Below are positions 24,700 to 31,735 of a stretch of DNA of 56,817 nt, piece after piece. The notes under the pieces were generated by a model. It worked only from the letters and a program-made list of their open reading frames with translations. It searched no databases and was not told the origin of the DNA. Numbering within the stretch: the first letter of the stretch is position 1; the number at the start of each line of letters is the position of its first letter. The DNA comes from Gammaproteobacteria bacterium (GTDB lineage: Bacteria > Pseudomonadota > Gammaproteobacteria > DRLM01): contig JAHFRV010000016.1 in the NCBI GenBank assembly GCA_023266095.1, positions 1 through 56,817 of the forward strand, given 5' to 3'. Made by a program: the position numbers and the translations under genes.

Positions 24700-27544
24700 G
24701 CACGCCACCACCAACAAGACAGACGGCAACCGCGCCTGGTTGCAGCGCAAAGCGCCGTTACCCATCGGTGCGCCGGGCGATCGTTATGAGCGTGAAGCCG
24801 ATCGCGCCGCAGCGGCGGTGGCGGGCGGCTATCGACTCGCCGGCGGTGGCTTGTCGCTGTCGCGCATCCCCGTCAATCAAGTACAGCGCGACGGCGATGA
24901 AAAGCCCAAGAGCGAAGAAGAAAAATATAAGGACGCCGCGAAAAAGATCGGCGAAGCCTTTCTTGAAACCGAGGTGGGGAAAAAACTCAAAGAGAGTGTC
25001 GAGAACGACCCGCTGGTGAAAGGCGCCAAGGAGGCCGGCGAAAGTTTCATCGGCACACTGCCCGGCAAAGTCATCACCGGCGCCACCGCCGCAGGCGCGG
25101 TGGCGGCACTGGCGGGGACGCATAAAGAGCTGCCGGCGCAGCTTCCGGATATTCCGCTCGATAAACTCACCCCCGGTCTCAAGGTGCAGATCACCTATGA
25201 AGGTCCGGTGGACAAGCCCACCAAGGCGATGATCACCTTCAGTTACACCGAGCAGGTGAGCGGCGGCAAGAAACCCGCCAAGACCAAGAGCGAGATTCAG
25301 CGCGAGGAAAACGCGCGCATGGCGGCGGACATGGCCAAATTCCGCGCCGGTATGCGTTACGCGCCGGGCACGCCCGAGGCCAAACAACAGGCGGAGGAAG
25401 AAGCGGCTTTAAAGCGTGCCGCCTTCGCCGGCGTCGGCAAGCTGCCGGAGTTTGGCAAAACTACTACATTTCCCGGCTTGGGCCCCGCCTCGCCCGGTTT
25501 TCAATTGCAAGTACCCACGGCCGGCTTCAAACCCAAACCGTTTTCCTTGCTGGACGAATCGCTGAAGCTCAAACCGATAGCCGACGTCGCGCCCGACGCC
25601 GAGAAAGAAAAGAAGAAGGAAGAACCCGCCGTACAACGCAAGGCCGCGGGAAAAGGCGATGGGCACAACGCGCCGGACAGCGTCCATGTCGCCCTCGGCA
25701 AGGCGGGCGAACCGCTCGACACCACTACCCGCACCGCCATGGAGACGCGTTTCGGCGCCGATTTCGGCGGCGTGCGCATTCATACCGATGCGCATTCCGC
25801 TCAGGCGATGGATGCCTTGGCCTACACCGTCGGCAATGATGTGGTGTTCGCCCCCGGCCGTTATTCACCGAAGACCGCGATGGGCCGCCAGTTACTCGCG
25901 CATGAATTGGCACATGTCGTGCAACAAGGCGGCGCGCCGGCGGCGTCCGCGCCCATCGTGCAACGCGCCACGGCCTTGGAAAGTGTCGGACGCTTTTTCC
26001 GCGATGTGTTGTTTTTTATTCCAAGCCTGTTCGGCGCCGAGCTGAGTTACAGCGACGACGAGCTGTTGGAGTATCTCGCCGACATCACCAAGGACAATAA
26101 AATTAAGGGCGGTTACTACAGCGACGACAAGGCGCGTCAAATCGTACAAAAATCGAAGGCCGGCAATGCCAAATTCAAATTGCAGACGCCGCAGATGCGT
26201 CTGTTGATTTTGGAGATGCAGGATGGCATCGTCACCAATGGCGACCGCCAGGGTATCGTCGACCTTCTCGAAGACTGCGCCGCGAAAAACGTTCCGCTCG
26301 ATCAACTCTTTCAGGCGGGCGGGATCAAGTTCAACGAACTCTACAATGACCTCAAGAAGCCGCCTTATCACACCAAGTTCACCACGTTGTTCACGCCCTG
26401 GTTTTTGACGCAGCAATTTGCCGCCGGTGACCAAGCGATCGCCGGCCGGATATTGCGCGACATCTTCGCCGTCGCCGAGGATAAACTCGATTTCGCCGAC
26501 TTGGGCGAGCTGCGTACCGAGGTCTTCAAACGCCTGCGCATGAGCCAGCTGATGCGTGAATCGCAAAATGGCGAGTCCTTCGATTATCCCGAGAACATGC
26601 GGGCCGGCGATTGCCCGGATTTCGACGCCACCAATCAGATGAAAAACGCGCGGGTCAATCTGGCCGCGCGCAGTTATTGGAGCGACGTGATCCTCGACAG
26701 TGAACTCATTTATTACTTCAAACTCACTCCCCACGGCAAACAGCACGGCTACGACGCCTTGACCAAACTGTTCACGCCGCAAGGGCCGGGACGGCAGAAT
26801 CCCAACGACCCCGATCCCAATATCTGCAAGAAGACGCTCATCCACTGCGACTACCTGGTGAACGTCATCCACTACCGCACCTATGCCGAGACCATCGGCA
26901 CGGCGAAGTTCGACCGCTTGGTGAAGGACGGCGCCCTCGATTTGTGGCTGACCTACACCGGCTTCCCCAATCCCAAAGTGGAAGACTGGCGCAAGTCGCC
27001 CAAGGCACTGTCGGTGCAAGAGGTGCGGCCCGCCTCGGAGAAGGATCTGGTGATCGGCGATCACGTGATCTTCTGGAATCACCTCGGCTACGACGGCCTC
27101 AATGAAAAATCCCAAATGCCTTGGCGGCTGGAGAACGCGGTGCTGGTGGATCAAGACACCGCCGGCCGCGACCTCTTCGAAGGCCACGGCACGCCGGAGC
27201 GCACGCATGACGAAATGCGCAAGGAATTGGCGGAAGCCTATAACCCCCTCGCCACGCAAGCGCTGAGTATCACCGCGGACGTGGACGCCGAGGTGAGTCC
27301 GATGTCCGATCTCACGCAAAAATTTCCCAATGTGGAACGCAAAGCCCCGGGCAATTGGCTGGTCATCGATCCCGGCCTCTACGGCGACACCGCCCGCAAA
27401 GGCCAGCGTTACAAGCTGCGCACCGTCACCGATTGGGTCAACGATCCCGACATGCCGGGCCTGCGCGATCCCCACGACCGCGGCAAGATGTATCCGGTCA
27501 AGCGTCCGTTGGAATCGGCGGATAAGCCGCCGCCGAAACTGTGA
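24692..27544 (+). CDS. DUF4157 eCIS-associated protein with C-terminal transglutaminase-like domain (putative effector)
   Basis: The 950-residue protein starts at the ATG at 24692, with GAAGG eight bases upstream. Residues ~16-46 (IGAPGDRYEREADRAAAAV) and ~325-412 form the split eCIS-core DUF4157, with the metalloprotease-like motif LLAHELAHVVQQ (HELAH at 404-408). DUF4157 marks eCIS toxins. Between them lies a Lys/Glu/Ala-rich linker. Residues ~655-835 resemble Bacillus Tgl-type protein-glutamine gamma-glutamyltransferases: a YW...GK..GYDAL block, Cys719 in LIHCDYLVNVIHY, then IGDHVIFWN and WRLENAV (Glu814) and EGHG (His832). Predicted activity is crosslinking or amine addition at target glutamines. 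The middle helical part (430-640) is unknown. The transglutaminase call is by eye. Confidence 0.75.
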   Translation: MAKHATTNKTDGNRAWLQRKAPLPIGAPGDRYEREADRAAAAVAGGYRLAGGGLSLSRIPVNQVQRDGDEKPKSEEEKYKDAAKKIGEAFLETEVGKKLKESVENDPLVKGAKEAGESFIGTLPGKVITGATAAGAVAALAGTHKELPAQLPDIPLDKLTPGLKVQITYEGPVDKPTKAMITFSYTEQVSGGKKPAKTKSEIQREENARMAADMAKFRAGMRYAPGTPEAKQQAEEEAALKRAAFAGVGKLPEFGKTTTFPGLGPASPGFQLQVPTAGFKPKPFSLLDESLKLKPIADVAPDAEKEKKKEEPAVQRKAAGKGDGHNAPDSVHVALGKAGEPLDTTTRTAMETRFGADFGGVRIHTDAHSAQAMDALAYTVGNDVVFAPGRYSPKTAMGRQLLAHELAHVVQQGGAPAASAPIVQRATALESVGRFFRDVLFFIPSLFGAELSYSDDELLEYLADITKDNKIKGGYYSDDKARQIVQKSKAGNAKFKLQTPQMRLLILEMQDGIVTNGDRQGIVDLLEDCAAKNVPLDQLFQAGGIKFNELYNDLKKPPYHTKFTTLFTPWFLTQQFAAGDQAIAGRILRDIFAVAEDKLDFADLGELRTEVFKRLRMSQLMRESQNGESFDYPENMRAGDCPDFDATNQMKNARVNLAARSYWSDVILDSELIYYFKLTPHGKQHGYDALTKLFTPQGPGRQNPNDPDPNICKKTLIHCDYLVNVIHYRTYAETIGTAKFDRLVKDGALDLWLTYTGFPNPKVEDWRKSPKALSVQEVRPASEKDLVIGDHVIFWNHLGYDGLNEKSQMPWRLENAVLVDQDTAGRDLFEGHGTPERTHDEMRKELAEAYNPLATQALSITADVDAEVSPMSDLTQKFPNVERKAPGNWLVIDPGLYGDTARKGQRYKLRTVTDWVNDPDMPGLRDPHDRGKMYPVKRPLESADKPPPKL

Positions 27545-27605
27545 TGAAGCTGATACGTGAGTATGGGTAATTAATAAACGACAGTGCCGGCCTCGGTGCC
27601 CAGAC

Positions 27606-27652
27606 CCCTCCTCACTCCTTCCCCTTCAGGGGCAAGGCTAGGGTGGGGGTGA
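27606..27652. repeat. G/C-rich repeat between cargo and tube-initiator genes
   Basis: The 163-base gap between the DUF4157 gene and the next eCIS gene holds a CCCCTCCTCACTCC stretch followed by a small hairpin (CCCCTTCAGGGG) and GCTAGGGTGGGGGTGAG. It looks like a relative of the inverted repeats elsewhere in this locus but is more diverged. No gene is visible in the gap. Confidence 0.5.
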
Positions 27653-27707
27653 GAACTGAAGGCGGCGATGGGCTTTTCAGAACCACGAAGCAATAGGTAA
27701 AAACAAC

Positions 27708-28364
27708 ATGGCATTCACCGGTTCACCTCGATTATTAAAAGGCGGCATCGTCTTGATGGACCCGAACAGCGGTCAGGTGTTGCGGGTGATTTCGCTGCAA
27801 TACAATCCGGACAGCCTCACGCGTTCGCTACAGATCCAAGCGATCGCCGGCGAAGGCGCCGACCGCTCCGAGGCGCTGCGCATGAAGGGTCCACCGGTGG
27901 AGACCCTGCGCCTGGAGGCGGTGATCGACGCCACCGATCAACTGGAATTTCCCGATCAAAACCGCAACACCGTGCAAAACGGCATCCACCCGCAACTCGC
28001 GGCGCTGGAGACGTTGATTTATCCCAGCAGCGCCGCGTTACAGGCGAATAACAGTCTGGCCGGCAGCGGCGCCTTGGAGATCGTGCCCATGGAGGCGGCG
28101 CTCTCGATCTTTGTCTGGAGCAAACAACGCGCGGTGCCGGTGCGTATCACGGAGTTTTCGGTGACCGAAGAAGCCTTCGATCCGCTGCTCAATCCCATCC
28201 GCGCCAAGCTCAGCATCGGCATGCGGGTGTTGTCGGTGGACGATTTAGGCTTCAGTCACAAGGGAGGTAGCCTGTTCATGAGTTATCTCAAGAATAAAGA
28301 GGTGCTGGCAGGCAAAGCCCCGGGCGCAAGCTTGGCGACACTGGGTTTGGAGGGTCTGTCATGA
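27708..28364 (+). CDS. CIS tube-initiator-like protein (Pvc5/Pvc7 N-terminal type)
   Basis: A 218-residue protein of the CIS tube-protein family: the start GGIVLMDPNSGQVLRVISLQ and YNPDSLTRSLQIQ are typical, and the C-terminus has MRVLSVDDLGFSHKGGSLFM. In Afp/PVC particles the equivalent domain joins the tube to the hub. In PVC the LysM domain follows on the same chain (Pvc7); here the LysM part is a separate gene overlapping by four bases. Confidence 0.85.
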   Translation: MAFTGSPRLLKGGIVLMDPNSGQVLRVISLQYNPDSLTRSLQIQAIAGEGADRSEALRMKGPPVETLRLEAVIDATDQLEFPDQNRNTVQNGIHPQLAALETLIYPSSAALQANNSLAGSGALEIVPMEAALSIFVWSKQRAVPVRITEFSVTEEAFDPLLNPIRAKLSIGMRVLSVDDLGFSHKGGSLFMSYLKNKEVLAGKAPGASLATLGLEGLS

Positions 28365-28723
28365 GCGATCCCTTACAAGCCTTATTGGCGGCCGGGGTAC
28401 TCAACACCTCGCCCTTCCCGCCCAATAGTCGTTATCACGGCATTGCCGTGACGACGCTAGCACAAACCAATCAGGAGCCCATCGCCTATCTCAAACGCCG
28501 CTTCGTGCCGCCGCCGGAGAATTTCGCCGTAGTACAGCAACACACGATAATGCAGGGCGACCGCCTCGATAATCTCGCGGCGCATTATCTCGGCGATGCG
28601 GAACTCTATTGGCGGCTGTGCGACGCCAACGGCGCGCTGCGTCCCGCCGAACTCACCGAGACGGCGGGCACGCGTATCGCCATCACGCTGCCGGAAGGTG
28701 TGCCGGGGGTGAGCGATGCTTAA
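28361..28723 (+). CDS. LysM-domain baseplate protein (gp53/Pvc7 C-terminal type)
   Basis: The 120-residue protein carries one LysM-like domain at ~59-110 (QQHTIMQGDRLDNLAAHYLG, then ELYWRLCDANG). The N-terminal 50 residues include YLKRRFVPPPENF, a stretch seen before LysM domains in phage and eCIS baseplates. It probably bridges tube initiator and hub. It overlaps the upstream gene by four bases and the downstream gene by eight. Confidence 0.85.
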   Translation: MSDPLQALLAAGVLNTSPFPPNSRYHGIAVTTLAQTNQEPIAYLKRRFVPPPENFAVVQQHTIMQGDRLDNLAAHYLGDAELYWRLCDANGALRPAELTETAGTRIAITLPEGVPGVSDA

Positions 28724-29846
28724 AGGCATCAACCTGCAACTCTACATCGGCCCCGCCGTGCCCATCCCGGCGCCGCGCGAGGTCATCGAGGCGCTGGAGC
28801 AAGTGCAGGTGCAGGTGAGCGGCGGCGATACCCAGAGCGGCTTCGAACTCACCTTCACCTTGTCGAAGCGTTCACCGCTGCATACCTTGTTTCTACTCAC
28901 CGGTGGCGGCGGCATACCCATCGTGCGGGTGGTGATCGTGGCGATGATGGGCGCCAACGCCGAAGTGTTGATGGATGGCGTGATGACCCATCACGAAGTG
29001 CGGCCCGGCGCCGGCGGCGGCAAATCCACGCTGGTGGTGAAGGGCAAAGATATCAGCGCGCTGATGGATTATATCGAACTCGATGGCATTCCCTTCCCCG
29101 CCATGCCGCCGGCCTTGCGGGTATTGATCACCCTCGCCAAATACGCCGCCTTCGGCGTGATACCGCTGGTGATCCCGAGCGTGGTGGAAGATATCCCCAT
29201 CCCCATCGAACGTATCCCGCGCCAGCAAGGCACGGATTACGGCTATGTGAAACGGCTCGCGCTCGAAGCGGGCTACGTGTTTTATATCGACCCCGGCCCG
29301 CTGCCCGGCACCAGCCGCGCCTATTGGGGACCGGAGATCAAGGTCGGCGCGCCGCAACCGGCGCTCAATACCGACATGGACGCGCATACCAATGTCGAAT
29401 CGCTGTCGTTTGCATTCGACAAAGAAGCGAAGGAAATGCCGGTGGTATTCATCCAGAACCAGGCCACCAAGGTGCCCATCCCGATTCCCATCCCCGACAT
29501 CACGCCGCTCAATCCACCACTCGGTTTGGTGCCGCCGCTGCCACCCAAGCTCAAATTCTTGAACGACACCGCCAAGCAGTCACCGTTGAGCGCGGTGATG
29601 ACGGGGCTGGCCTATGCCTCGCAACACGCGGATGCGGTGACCGGCACCGGCACGCTCAACGTGGTGCGTTACGGCCGGATATTGAAAGCGCGTCAATTGG
29701 TGGGGGTGCGCGGCGTCGGCGCGGCGTATGACGGTCTCTATTACGTCAAGAGCGTCACCCACACCATCAAGCACGGCGAATACAAACAGGGTTTCACGCT
29801 GGTGCGCAACGGCCTGTTGTCCACCGTGCCTAGGGTGCCGGCATGA
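28716..29846 (+). CDS. eCIS spike hub protein (phage gpD / VgrG N-terminal type)
   Basis: A 376-residue protein resembling phage late-control D / VgrG hub domains: VQVSGGDTQSGFELTFTLSK at the start, the QQGTDYGYVKRLALEAGYVFY signature in the middle, and VVRYGRILKARQLVGVRGVG near the end. In Afp8/Pvc8 this hub is fused to the gp5-type spike; here it is a separate gene ending just before the spike-tip gene, now interrupted by a DUF559 cassette. Trimeric hub in the centre of the baseplate is the expected role. Confidence 0.88.
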   Translation: MLKGINLQLYIGPAVPIPAPREVIEALEQVQVQVSGGDTQSGFELTFTLSKRSPLHTLFLLTGGGGIPIVRVVIVAMMGANAEVLMDGVMTHHEVRPGAGGGKSTLVVKGKDISALMDYIELDGIPFPAMPPALRVLITLAKYAAFGVIPLVIPSVVEDIPIPIERIPRQQGTDYGYVKRLALEAGYVFYIDPGPLPGTSRAYWGPEIKVGAPQPALNTDMDAHTNVESLSFAFDKEAKEMPVVFIQNQATKVPIPIPIPDITPLNPPLGLVPPLPPKLKFLNDTAKQSPLSAVMTGLAYASQHADAVTGTGTLNVVRYGRILKARQLVGVRGVGAAYDGLYYVKSVTHTIKHGEYKQGFTLVRNGLLSTVPRVPA

Positions 29847-29886
29847 GCGAGCCACAAACTTATAACATCTTCTTGCTTGCTCCACT

Positions 29887-29926
29887 CCCCTCTCCCCTTG
29901 CGGGAGAGGGGCCGGGGGAGAGGGGG
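29887..29926. repeat. Left inverted repeat of the DUF559 cassette
   Basis: A 40-base G/C-rich repeat starting CCCCTCTCCCCTTGCGGGAG. It is a hairpin by itself and is the near-perfect inverted counterpart of 30260-30298. The same family occurs at 18022 and 34597. Confidence 0.85.
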
Positions 29927-29932
29927 AGCACC

Positions 29933-30328
29933 ATGCACACATCCAAAACGCGATTCGCAAAAACGCTGCGCCAAAACATGACCGACGCGGAGCACTGTCT
30001 GTGGAAACATCTGCGCGGGCACCGTCTGGATGGGATCAAGTTCAAGCGCCAGCAACCCATCGGGCCGTATATCGTGGATTTCGTATGCTTCGACGCACGG
30101 CTGGTTATCGAGATTGATGGCGGGCAGCATCTGGAAAGCAAAACTGATCACGTGCGCGACACATGGTTGAGTGAACATGGCTTTCGCGTGCTGCGATTCT
30201 GGAACAACGAAGTGTTGAATGAAACGGCGGCAGTGCTGGAGAGAATTATTGAATCTCTACCCCCTCTCCCCAACCCCTCTCCCGCAAGGGGAGAGGGGCT
30301 TGAAAAAGAAAATGAGAAGACGGCATGA
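29933..30328 (+). CDS. DUF559 domain protein (Vsr/restriction-endonuclease-like fold), inserted cassette
   Basis: A DUF559 protein of about 131 residues: RFAKTLRQNMTDAEHCLWKH, then LDGIKFKRQQPIGPYIVDFV and LVIEIDGGQH, where the D...E.D motif resembles the PD-(D/E)xK active site of very-short-patch repair nucleases. Function of DUF559 proteins is unknown; the fold suggests nuclease activity. The frame opens earlier, at the ATGA overlap at 29843, but residues before Met at 29933 (SPLAGEGPGERGS) are translated repeat. The gene is flanked by inverted G/C-rich repeats and splits two baseplate genes, so it appears to be a mobile cassette rather than an eCIS part. Confidence 0.85.
   Translation: MHTSKTRFAKTLRQNMTDAEHCLWKHLRGHRLDGIKFKRQQPIGPYIVDFVCFDARLVIEIDGGQHLESKTDHVRDTWLSEHGFRVLRFWNNEVLNETAAVLERIIESLPPLPNPSPARGEGLEKENEKTA
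30260..30298. repeat. Right inverted repeat of the DUF559 cassette
   Basis: A 39-base repeat ending CCCGCAAGGGGAGAGGGG, the reverse complement of the left repeat at 29887-29926 with only a few differences. It is translated as the last residues of the DUF559 frame (LPNPSPARGEG). Confidence 0.85.
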
Positions 30329-30840
30329 GTGAACAAAAAAAATACTTCGGCAAATACCGCGGCACGGTGGTGAACAATGTCGACCCCATGCAAATCGGCC
30401 GCATCCAGGTGCTGGTGCCCGACGTGTCGAATCTGATGTTATCGAGCTGGGCCATGCCCTGCGCACCGGTGGCGGGCATCAATATGGGCGTGTTCACTCT
30501 GCCGCTGATCGGCAGCGGCGTGTGGGTGGAATTCGAGCAGGGCGATCCGGATTACCCGATCTGGGTCGGCGGTTTCTGGGGCACGGCCGCGGAAGTGCCG
30601 CTGCTATCGCACATGGTGCCGCCGGCGGTGCCCGGCATCACGCTGCAAACCCCGCTCAAGAACGGCATCGTCATCAGCGACGTGCCGGGGCCCACGGGCG
30701 GCATACAAATACAGACCGCCACCGGCGCGATGATCTCGGTGACGGACATCGGCATCCTGATCTCCAACGGCAAGGGCGCGGTGATCAATCTCACCGGGCC
30801 GACGGTGGACATCAATCTCGGCGCGTTGACGGTGGTATAG
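30325..30840 (+). CDS. eCIS spike / baseplate assembly protein V (gp5-like OB-fold domain)
   Basis: The 171-residue protein MSEQKKYFGKYRGTVVNNVD has the gpV/VgrG OB-fold signature: DPMQIGRIQVLVPDV, PLIGSGVWVEFEQGDPDYPI and WVGGFWG. The C-terminal ~60 residues form a short beta-helix (GGIQIQTATGAMISVTDIGI) that would make the trimeric needle. It is equivalent to the C-terminal half of Afp8/Pvc8. Its ATGA start overlaps the DUF559 stop, just as the hub gene's stop overlaps an ATGA at 29843. Confidence 0.92.
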   Translation: MSEQKKYFGKYRGTVVNNVDPMQIGRIQVLVPDVSNLMLSSWAMPCAPVAGINMGVFTLPLIGSGVWVEFEQGDPDYPIWVGGFWGTAAEVPLLSHMVPPAVPGITLQTPLKNGIVISDVPGPTGGIQIQTATGAMISVTDIGILISNGKGAVINLTGPTVDINLGALTVV

Positions 30841-30903
30841 GGAAGGAATCGCAGACATGATAAACGTGATTTTTTTATCATGCCAATGAACCTCAAATAT
30901 TTT

Positions 30904-30988
30904 GTAGGGTGGGTAAACAGCTTCATCGTTTGCCCACGCGGTACGCGATACGATGATCCGCGTGGGCACAAAAACCTGCCCACCCTGC
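30904..30988. repeat. Nested palindromic element between spike and PAAR genes
   Basis: The 186-base gap contains outer arms AGGGTGGG (30906-30913) and CCCACCCT (30979-30986), and inner perfect arms GCCCACGCGG (30932-30941) and CCGCGTGGGC (30958-30967). It looks like an intergenic palindromic repeat or miniature element, different in sequence from the CCCCTCTCCCC family. No gene is seen in the gap. Confidence 0.7.
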
Positions 30989-31026
30989 GCACTCGGTGCT
31001 TTAACTGTGGTGTAAGGAGAACGACC

Positions 31027-31344
31027 ATGCCCTCACCCATCCTTCATCTCGGCGCCACCATCACCTGCATGCACGCGGGACCGGCGACACCGCTCACACC
31101 GTTTCCGCGCGTGTTGGTGAGCGGCCAGCCGGTGACCACGCTGACCACGCCGTATGCCATTACCGGCTGCGCCCTCACCGGCACGCCCAATCCGCCCTGC
31201 GTCACCGCGCAATGGGTGGTGGGCGCGGTGCGGGTGTTGGCGGGCGGCGCGCCGGTGTTGGTGCAGAGCGGTCAGGCAGTCTGTGTGCCCACCGGCACCG
31301 GCCTGTTGCCTTTGGTCGTACAACCGAGGGTGCTTGCGACATGA
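31027..31344 (+). CDS. PAAR-like spike-tip protein
   Basis: A 105-residue glycine/proline/cysteine-rich protein, MPSPILHLGATITCMHAGPA, with LVSGQPVTTLTTPYAITGCA and VLVQSGQAVCVPTGTGL. This is the pattern of the PAAR-like tip proteins (Pvc10 class) that cap the spike; cysteines at ~14, ~45, ~54 and ~87 may hold a metal. The ATG at 31027 has AAGGAG upstream; the frame extends back through the palindromic element but that part is not protein-like. The stop overlaps the gp25 start by four bases. Confidence 0.85.
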   Translation: MPSPILHLGATITCMHAGPATPLTPFPRVLVSGQPVTTLTTPYAITGCALTGTPNPPCVTAQWVVGAVRVLAGGAPVLVQSGQAVCVPTGTGLLPLVVQPRVLAT

Positions 31345-31709
31345 GCAACATCGATTATCCATTTCGCTTCGACGGCCGCGGCCGCACGGCGGAAACCGAC
31401 AGCTCCGGCTACATCCGCGATCTCATCGAACAGGTCTTGCTCACCGCGCCGGGTGAACGGGTGATGCGGCCCGGTTTCGGCAGCGGTGTTATGCAGTTGG
31501 TATTCGCCGCCGCGAGTCCCGAAGTCGCGGCGACCACCCAATTCCTGGTGCAGGGCGCTTTGCAGCAGTGGCTGAGCGAGCTCATCACCGTCGAGGCGGT
31601 GGACGTCGAGGCGCGGGACAGTGCCCTGCTCATCACCGTGCAATACATCGAAAACCGCAGCCAGCAGCGCGGTGTGGCGCAGATCAACGCGCCGGGAGGC
31701 GCGATATGA
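31341..31709 (+). CDS. gp25/GPW-type baseplate wedge protein
   Basis: The 122-residue protein has the gp25 pattern: DYPFRFDGRGRTAETDSSGY, then LIEQVLLTAPGERVMRPGFG and SGVMQLVFAA, with ITVEAVDVEA...LLITVQY at the end. Gp25-like proteins (Pvc9/Afp9) start the sheath polymer at the baseplate. The true start is the ATGA overlapping the PAAR stop. Confidence 0.92.
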   Translation: MSNIDYPFRFDGRGRTAETDSSGYIRDLIEQVLLTAPGERVMRPGFGSGVMQLVFAAASPEVAATTQFLVQGALQQWLSELITVEAVDVEARDSALLITVQYIENRSQQRGVAQINAPGGAI

Positions 31710-31735
31710 CGGCGACGAGAGGCGCACTATCATGA
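31706..31735 (+). CDS. Nine-codon coupling ORF between gp25 and gpJ genes
   Basis: ATG at 31706 overlaps the gp25 stop (ATGA), and the frame MTATRGALS ends in a TGA overlapping the next ATG (CATGA at 31731-31735). It probably serves only to hand ribosomes from gp25 to the gpJ-like gene. Confidence 0.3.
   Translation: MTATRGALS

Noticed and set aside
25892-27475. 527-codon minus-strand frame opposite the DUF4157 gene
   Set aside because: Antisense shadow of a well-supported gene; no start signal and no recognisable domain.
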